From Rheinheimera sp. UJ63 (GTDB lineage Bacteria; Pseudomonadota; Gammaproteobacteria; Enterobacterales; Alteromonadaceae), in assembly GCF_021568285.1 (NCBI RefSeq), contig NZ_JAKGTQ010000009.1:1-55337 (forward strand): a stretch of DNA of 55,337 nt, written 5' to 3'. Under the pieces are notes generated by a model, which worked only from the letters and a program-made list of their open reading frames with translations, made no database searches and had not been told where the DNA came from. Below are positions 53,501 to 55,337 of the stretch, in pieces (position 1 is the stretch's first letter; each line of letters begins with the position of its first letter). Position numbers and translations under genes: made by a program.

Positions 53501-55337
53501 GCCGGCAACCGCATCAAGTGTGGCTGAGGTATCAGCGGCCAATGGATTGCCGTTGTTATCCACCGCAGTGGCAGCAATGGTTAATGGGCCATCCGCTAAC
53601 GCGCTGACATCGACATCGGCTAACTGGTAACTGCCATCGGCCAGCACGGTGGCTTGGGTAATAACCGTTTGACCATTTTGATCGGTGATGGTGATGTTAA
53701 TCACCGTGCCTTCAGCGACATCGGTAGTGGTACCCGATAAATCGAGTGTGCCATCGGTGTTATTTACGGTGGCGGCAATGTCGAGTGAGCCCGCTATGGC
53801 GTCTAATGTGGCTGATGTGTCGGCCGCTAGTGGATTACCGTTATTATCGACCGCCGTGGCCTCAATGGTTAATGGGCCATCGGCTAACGCGCTGATATCG
53901 ACATCGGCTAACTGATAACTGCCATCGGCCAGCACGGTGGCTTGGGTAATAATCGTTTGACCATTTTGATCGGTGATGGTGATGTTAATCACCGTGCCTT
54001 CAGCGACATCGGTAGTGGTACCCGATAAATCGAGTGTACCATCGGTGTTATTTACGGTGGCGGCAATGTCGAGTGAGCCCGCTATGGCGTCTAATGTGGC
54101 TGATGTGTCGGCCGCTAATGGGTTACCGTTGTTGTCCACTGCCGTGGCCTCAATGGTTAATGGGCCATCCGCTAACGCGCTGACATCCACATCGGCTAAC
54201 TGATAGCTGCCATCGGCCAGCACGGTGGCTTGGGTAATGACCGTTTGACCGTTTTGATCGGTGATGGTGATGTTAATCAGCGTGCCTTCGGCAACATCCG
54301 TGGTGGTGCCGCTGAGGTCAAGCGTACCGTCGGTATTATCGATTGTCGCAGCGATATCCAATGAACCGGCAATGGCGTCTAGTGTGGCTGAGGTATCAGC
54401 GGCCAATGGATTGCCGTTGTTGTCCACCGCAGTGGCCTCAATGGTTAATGGGCCATCGGCTAACGCGCTGACATCGACACCTTCTAACTGGTAACTGCCA
54501 TCGGCCAGCAAGGTGGCTTGGGCGATGACCGTTTTACCATTTTGATCGGTGATGGTGATGTTAATCACCGTGCCTTCAGCGACATCGGTAGTGGTGCCGC
54601 TGAGGTCAAGCGTACCATCGGTGTTATCGATTGTCGCAGCGATATCCAATGAGCCGGCAATGGCATCCAATGTGGCATTGGTATCGGCAGTGAGTGGGTT
54701 GCCGTTGTTGTCCACTGCCGTGGCAGCAATGGTCAATGGGCCATCGGCTAACGCGCTGACATCCACATTGGCTAACTGATAGCTGCCATCGGCCAGCACG
54801 GTGGCTTGGGTAATAACCGTTTGACCATTTTGATCGGTGATGGTGATGTTAATCAGCGTACCTTCAGCGACGTCGGTGGTAGTACCCGATAAATCGAGTG
54901 TGCCATCGGTGTTATCGACGGTCGCGGCAATATCCAGGCTGCCTTCTATGGCATCCAATGTAGCATTAGTATCTGCCGCGAGTGGGTTACCGTTGTTATC
55001 TACTGCCGTGGCAGCAATGGTTAATGGGCCATCGGCTAACGCGCTGACATCGACACCTTCTAACTGGTAACTGCCATCGGCCAGCACGGTGGCTTGGGTA
55101 ATAACCGTTTGACCATTTTGATCGGTGATGGTGATGTTAATCACCGTGCCTTCAGCGACATCGGTAGTGGTACCCGATAAATCGAGTGTGCCATCGGTGT
55201 TATCGACGGTCGCAGCAATATCCAGGCTGCCTTCGATGGCATCCAATGTGGCATTGGTATCGGCAGTGAGTGGGTTACCGTTGTTATCCACTGCCGTGGC
55301 CTCAATGGTTAATGGGCCATCCGCTAACGCGCTGACA
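47501..55337 (-). CDS. Giant RTX adhesin, 3' part (5' end beyond the window)
   Basis: The frame is open at the window edge, so only the C-terminal 2600 or so residues are visible. They consist of about 20 tandem 96-residue Ig-like repeats, an Ig-like unit (TPPSVDITSDQATLESGQS), a cadherin-like unit (GNEDDVITGNVLTNDVDVDG), and a region of some 270 residues with FNWNFINGENITSEILQG and DGDYKFDWVILNG. RTX nonapeptides follow (GGDDVINAGAGNDVIYGGQG and further copies), and the protein ends in a type I secretion target (DVIKDFSTAQGDVIDLRDLL). This is the layout of LapA/BapA-like biofilm adhesins exported by a type I ABC system and rigidified by calcium. No secretion genes are in the window. An apparent start at 55291 is an internal valine codon. 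Confidence 0.92.
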   Translation of the reverse strand, partial: VSALADGPLTIEATAVDNNGNPLTADTNATLDAIEGSLDIAATVDNTDGTLDLSGTTTDVAEGTVINITITDQNGQTVITQATVLADGSYQLEGVDVSALADGPLTIAATAVDNNGNPLAADTNATLDAIEGSLDIAATVDNTDGTLDLSGTTTDVAEGTLINITITDQNGQTVITQATVLADGSYQLANVDVSALADGPLTIAATAVDNNGNPLTADTNATLDAIAGSLDIAATIDNTDGTLDLSGTTTDVAEGTVINITITDQNGKTVIAQATLLADGSYQLEGVDVSALADGPLTIEATAVDNNGNPLAADTSATLDAIAGSLDIAATIDNTDGTLDLSGTTTDVAEGTLINITITDQNGQTVITQATVLADGSYQLADVDVSALADGPLTIEATAVDNNGNPLAADTSATLDAIAGSLDIAATVNNTDGTLDLSGTTTDVAEGTVINITITDQNGQTIITQATVLADGSYQLADVDISALADGPLTIEATAVDNNGNPLAADTSATLDAIAGSLDIAATVNNTDGTLDLSGTTTDVAEGTVINITITDQNGQTVITQATVLADGSYQLADVDVSALADGPLTIAATAVDNNGNPLAADTSATLDAVAGSLDIAATIDNTDGTLDLSGTTTDVAEGTLINITITDQNGQTVITQATVLADGSYQLEGVDVSTLADGPLTIEATAVDNNGNPLAADTSATLDAIAGSLDIAATVNNTDGTLDLSGTTTDVAEGTLINITITDQNGKTVITQATVLADGSYQLEGVDISALADGPLTIAATAVDNNGNPLAADTNATLDAIEGSLDIAATVDNTDGTLDLSGTTTDVAEGTVINITITDQNGKTVITQATVLADGSYQLADVDISALADGPLTIAATAVDNNGNPLTADTNATLDAIEGSLDIAATVDNTDGTLDLSGTTTDVAEGTLINITITDQNGKTVIAQATVLADGSYQLADVDVSALADGPLTIAATAVDNNGNPLAADTSATLDAIAGSLDIAATIDNTDGTLDLSGTTTDVAEGTVINITITDQNGQTVIAQATVLADGSYQLADIDISALADGPLTIEATAVDNNGNPLTADTNATLDAIEGSLDIAATVDNTDGTLDLSGTTTDVAEGTVINITITDQNGKTVITQATVLADGSYQLEGVDVSALADGPLTIAATAVDNNGNPLTADTNATLDAIEGSLDIAATVDNTDGTLDLSGTTTDVAEGTVINITITDQNGQTVITQATVLADGSYQLADVDISALADGPLTIAATAVDNNGNALDADTAVTLDAVAGTLDIAASVDNTDGTIDLSGTTTDVAEGTVINITITDQNGQTVITQATVLANGSYQLEGVDVSALADGPLTIAATAVDNNGNPLTADTSATLDAIAGSLDIAATVDNTDGTLDLSGTTTDVAEGTLINITITDQNGQTVITQATVLADGSYQLEGVDVSALADGPLTIEATAVDNNGNPLAADTSATLDAIAGSLDIAATVDNTDGTLDLSGTTTDVAEGTVINITITDQNGQTVITQATVLADGSYQLADVDVSALADGPLTIAATAVDNNGNPLAADTSATLDAVAGSLDIAASVDNTDGTLDLSGTTTDVAEGTVINITITDQNGQTVITQATVLADGSYQLADVDISALADGPLTIAATAVDNNGNSVTADTNATLDAIEGSLDIAATVDNTDGTLDLSGTTTDVAEGTVINITITDQNGQTVITQATVLADGSYQLANVDVSALADGPLTIAATAVDNNGNPLTADTNATLDAIEGSLDIAATVDNTDGTLDLSGTTTDVAEGTLINITITDQNGKTVITQATVLADGSYQLADVDISALADGPLTIEATAVDNNGNPLAADTSATLDAIAGSLDIAATIDNTDGTLDLSGTTTDVAEGTVINITITDQNGKTVIAQATVLADGSYQLADVDVSALADGPLTIDATAVDNNGNSLIDNAIVALDLTPPSVDITSDQATLESGQSATITFTFNEEIAGFDLTDIAVTGGVLSGLKQDPTNPNVWTATFVASGTAPISFTVANGSYTDLVGNEGSGDTASINNAPVAINNVVNGNEDDVITGNVLTNDVDVDGNTLTVQSFVINGQTYLAGAEVIIENQGKLTLDAEGNFTFTPVANWSGSLPSVTYTLTDGQGGSSTAALNITLAGVADAAILQVGDAVSTKVGATSITTGSNGLLIGSGLSQASIEQALGLSSGFLDGFNPPSGALNVSGNTNAIDGNYTSSTVSLNSGMSVGFNWNFINGENITSEILQGFSDFLLVIVTAPDGSKTTQIITSSEFLGAGVNGNGTFNFTATQDGDYKFDWVILNGRDSGKDSQLNLSSSTITVNGVTYGDMVDLTINAALTDASESMLITITGIPSNALLTAGIKNADGSWTLTQEQLEGLSLLTPVDFVGQLNLTVTATTTDGTSTTAVSDTLIIDLSQTTNTVTSGNDASQTIIGTDQGDLINAYGGDDVINAGAGNDVIYGGQGNDTINAGSGNDVLFGGAGDDTLIGGEGADVFAWQLGDQSSSGKAAVDVIKDFSTAQGDVIDLRDLLQGENSDNITNYLSFTTVDGHTTIDIKHTGSGNVTQKITLENVDLSSFGNDTQAIIDSLISSGHLKIDG
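47800..47990 (-). other. RTX calcium-binding repeat block of the adhesin
   Basis: Encodes about six tandem nonapeptides of the form GGxGxDxxx (AGAGNDVIYGGQGNDTI and following). In RTX proteins these form a calcium-bound beta-roll that drives folding outside the cell. Confidence 0.85.
49510..55337 (-). repeat. Tandem array of 288-bp repeats in the adhesin
   Basis: A constant anchor (the GATGGTGATGTTAATCA stretch) recurs every 288 bp from 49653 to 55125, giving 20 units with the last cut by the window edge. Each encodes 96 residues containing DNTDGTLDLSGTTTDVAEGT and ADGSYQL. Units differ only at a limited set of sites (EGTV/EGTL, NGQ/NGK, EGVD/ADVD/ANVD, IAAT/IEAT). One unit, near 51410-51560, is clearly more divergent. 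Confidence 0.95.

Noticed and set aside
49653..55070. Nineteen plus-strand open frames of 76-77 codons at 288-bp spacing inside the adhesin
   Set aside because: They are the antisense image of the repeat unit. They share no ribosome-binding site pattern of their own, and their regularity follows from the repeat.
49510..55337. Regular repeats considered as a CRISPR array
   Set aside because: The unit is 288 bp, wholly coding in one frame, with no short repeat/unique spacer alternation.

Overview
The window looks like a chromosome segment of a marine, polysaccharide-degrading gammaproteobacterium, most likely of the Alteromonadales. The basis is the family make-up: TonB-dependent receptors paired with PL6, PL7 and PL17 alginate lyases, a FadL-type porin, a long RTX adhesin, and a tRNA-Arg(CCG) fragment that matches the enterobacterial sequence closely. 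No species can be named from sequence reading alone.

Region 1 (1-12.8 kb) is accessory DNA. It holds an intact IS21-family element (222-2816, perfect 12-bp ends, 5-bp target duplication) that landed in a decayed IS66-type element. Next come a rhaM/DUF4861 gene pair and a lone HAD phosphatase. After them is an AT-rich operon on the minus strand: a small ParB-like protein, an 834-aa recombinase-like protein without a recognisable tyrosine nucleophile, and a 1080-aa tyrosine recombinase. The operon begins 278 bp from a 3' fragment of tRNA-Arg(CCG) that starts at the anticodon loop, a typical attachment site. I infer an integrative element whose right end is about 12.74-12.79 kb and whose left end lies outside the window.

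Region 2 (12.8-19.4 kb) is a patchwork. It has a second 21-bp copy of the tRNA 3' end, an unrecognised 350-aa gene, a pseudogene of a DUF2845 protein whose intact paralogue is at 45.6 kb, a predicted membrane-anchored protein, and an overlapping methyltransferase/PLD-helicase pair that could be a defence module.

Region 3 (19.3-42.5 kb) is a nearly complete alginate utilisation locus. One operon (19498-29389) encodes a DEH-reductase-like enzyme, PL6 lyase, PL17 oligoalginate lyase, KdgF, an MFS uronate transporter, KdgK, KDPG aldolase and a PL7 lyase. It is followed by a TonB-dependent receptor, a 1216-aa lipoprotein with three copies of a possible glycan-binding module, a divergent pair of CBM32-PL7 lyase and second TonB-dependent receptor, and a GntR/FadR-type regulator. 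A shared palindrome close to TTGGTYRACCAA lies upstream of the main operon and in the PL7/receptor divergent region, and is the best candidate operator. The proteins describe the whole route: surface lysis, outer-membrane uptake, periplasmic exolytic cleavage to 4-deoxy-L-erythro-5-hexoseulose uronate (DEH), import, reduction to 2-keto-3-deoxygluconate, phosphorylation and aldol cleavage.

Region 4 (42.5-55.3 kb) contains a lytic transglycosylase, an unrecognised lipoprotein, the intact DUF2845 gene, a FadL-family porin and, facing it, the 3' part of a giant RTX adhesin. The adhesin has about 20 near-identical 96-residue Ig-like repeats (288 bp each), and its 5' end is beyond the window.
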